Below are positions 63,400 through 64,000 of a stretch of DNA of 64,000 bases, piece after piece. The stretch lies in assembly GCF_007097395.1 (NCBI RefSeq), contig NZ_VKDC01000002.1, positions 216,813-280,812 of the forward strand. The letters are read 5' to 3'. The position numbers and the translations under genes are program-made. The first letter of the stretch is position 1. Each line of letters starts with the position of its first letter. Origin of the DNA: Fulvivirga sp. M361 (lineage in GTDB: Bacteria > Bacteroidota > Bacteroidia > Cytophagales > Cyclobacteriaceae). The notes beneath the pieces were generated by a model. The model made no database searches. It was given only the letters and a program-made list of their open reading frames with translations, and had not been told where the DNA came from.

Positions 63400-64000
63400 T
63401 AACCCGGATTATGCATTGGAATAATTGAAAGGAGGGCTTAGGTTATTGATTTGAGAAAATATTCCCTTCATCCATGGTCTTTTTTTAGCAGTTAGAGAGA
63501 TTTTCAATACCGTTTTATTGGCATGGCTTACTGTCCAAGCTCCTAATGCAAAGCAATAGGATTTTAAAGTTCTAAGGGTGGCCCTATTATGATGATTAAG
63601 GGCAAAATGTCTGAATAAACTCATCAGGTTATAGGCTACCATAATAAATCGGAATGAGGCTTCAGTAGCCCAAAAATCCTGCAGGCAAAAACTATCTAGC
63701 CCAAAATCATCTTTCAATTCTTTAATCCTGTTCTCACAATCCGCCCGCGTGTTATAGATATTCCATATCTGATCAAGGGGCAAGTCCAGATTAGTCACAT
63801 AACAACTATAGCGATAACCGGGTAGCTCTTCAAAGAGCTGTTTACCTGTTGAGTCAGGGCGGATATCCACCTGCTTTTTGACGACAATGTATCTTCTTGG
63901 TTTTCCATTTTCGTGGGAAAATATCATGGAGTTGAGTTCAATCCCTGGGCTCAAACTTATCCAGTTATCAAGTCCCCAGACAGCACTTTTTACATTAGGG
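63395..64000 (-). mobile_element. IS1380-type insertion sequence, right part only
   Basis: The transposase gene and the adjoining few bases with TCCGGGTTAA next to the TPR fragment mark one end of an insertion sequence; the rest lies outside the window. The end position is inferred from where the TPR reading frame begins to make sense. Confidence 0.6.
63409..64000 (-). CDS. IS1380-family transposase, C-terminal part
   Basis: 197 codons, running off the right edge. Reading backwards from 64000 the peptide starts PNVKSAVWGLDNW and continues with EELPGYRYSCYVTNLDL, IWNIYNTRADCENRIKELKDDFGLDSF and IMVAYNLMSLFRHF, the C-terminal DDE-domain pattern of IS1380 transposases; the catalytic Glu is probably the one in YNTRADCENRIKELK. 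The stop at 63409 is that of an apparently intact 3' end. Confidence 0.88.
   Translation of the reverse strand, partial: PNVKSAVWGLDNWISLSPGIELNSMIFSHENGKPRRYIVVKKQVDIRPDSTGKQLFEELPGYRYSCYVTNLDLPLDQIWNIYNTRADCENRIKELKDDFGLDSFCLQDFWATEASFRFIMVAYNLMSLFRHFALNHHNRATLRTLKSYCFALGAWTVSHANKTVLKISLTAKKRPWMKGIFSQINNLSPPFNYSNA

Overview
The window looks like chromosomal DNA of a Bacteroidota bacterium, most likely of the order Cytophagales (Fulvivirga/Flammeovirga-like); that placement is inferred from gene content, not from any marker comparison. The grounds are a SusC/SusD pair, a TonB receptor plus DUF4249 operon, a PorV/PorQ-type outer-membrane protein, families largely confined to the phylum (IPExxxVDY, DUF4924), promoters of the Bacteroidota type (TAnnTTTG at -7), few Shine-Dalgarno sequences and moderate-to-low GC. 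No rRNA, tRNA or CRISPR array was seen.

Layout. 1-9.4 kb: a DNA-damage cluster (DEXH helicase fragment at the left edge, ATP-dependent ligase, beta-CASP exonuclease) split by an unrelated block holding a GH3 glycosidase, a divergent NUDIX-type sugar regulator with two matching palindromic operators, and an aldo/keto reductase. 9.5-14.8 kb: a TPR membrane protein with no output domain, a thioesterase, a 42-residue membrane peptide with a 50-bp perfect palindrome behind it, an FKBP, an ECF-type sigma factor coupled to a one-helix membrane protein, a thioredoxin-like protein and miaA. 14.8-20.2 kb: a tightly packed operon of hybrid histidine kinase, response regulator, a small unknown protein, an MBL hydrolase and an NFACT (RqcH-like) protein. 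20.2-27.6 kb: core metabolism (pyk, IPExxxVDY, acpP, fabF, rnc, nadE, lgt). 27.7-35.5 kb: envelope genes (BamA-like, MORN, PorV-like plus helix-hairpin-helix/barrel pair, lpxB, a PTPS/QueD-family gene, a heptose-epimerase-like gene). 35.7-43.2 kb: a three-gene TonB receptor/DUF4249/MG2-plug operon, a MORN protein and a Calx-beta-like lipoprotein. 43.2-52.8 kb: SusD, SusC, OmpA-PD40-TPR, folD, lepA. 53-63.1 kb: DUF4924, amidohydrolase, methyltransferase, TerB-like, ACP phosphodiesterase, a large BNR-repeat protein, a caspase-like protease, a porin and thioredoxin. 63.2-64 kb: an IS1380-type insertion sequence interrupting a TPR gene.

How the parts fit. The exonuclease and ligase overlap and probably work with the helicase in double-strand-break repair. 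The GH3 enzyme is probably controlled by its divergent neighbour through the two operators. acpP, fabF, rnc and the AcpH-type ACP phosphodiesterase touch fatty-acid synthesis. The three outer-membrane operons (27.7-32.7, 35.7-41.0, 43.2-47.9 kb) are the accessory parts of the window. The least described items are the TonB/DUF4249/MG2-plug operon, the PorV/HHH-barrel pair (whose first gene lacks any ordinary start codon), the sigma/one-helix pair, and two arrays of a 7-bp repeat (TAGTCTT-like) lying directly in front of the start codons of two unrelated genes.
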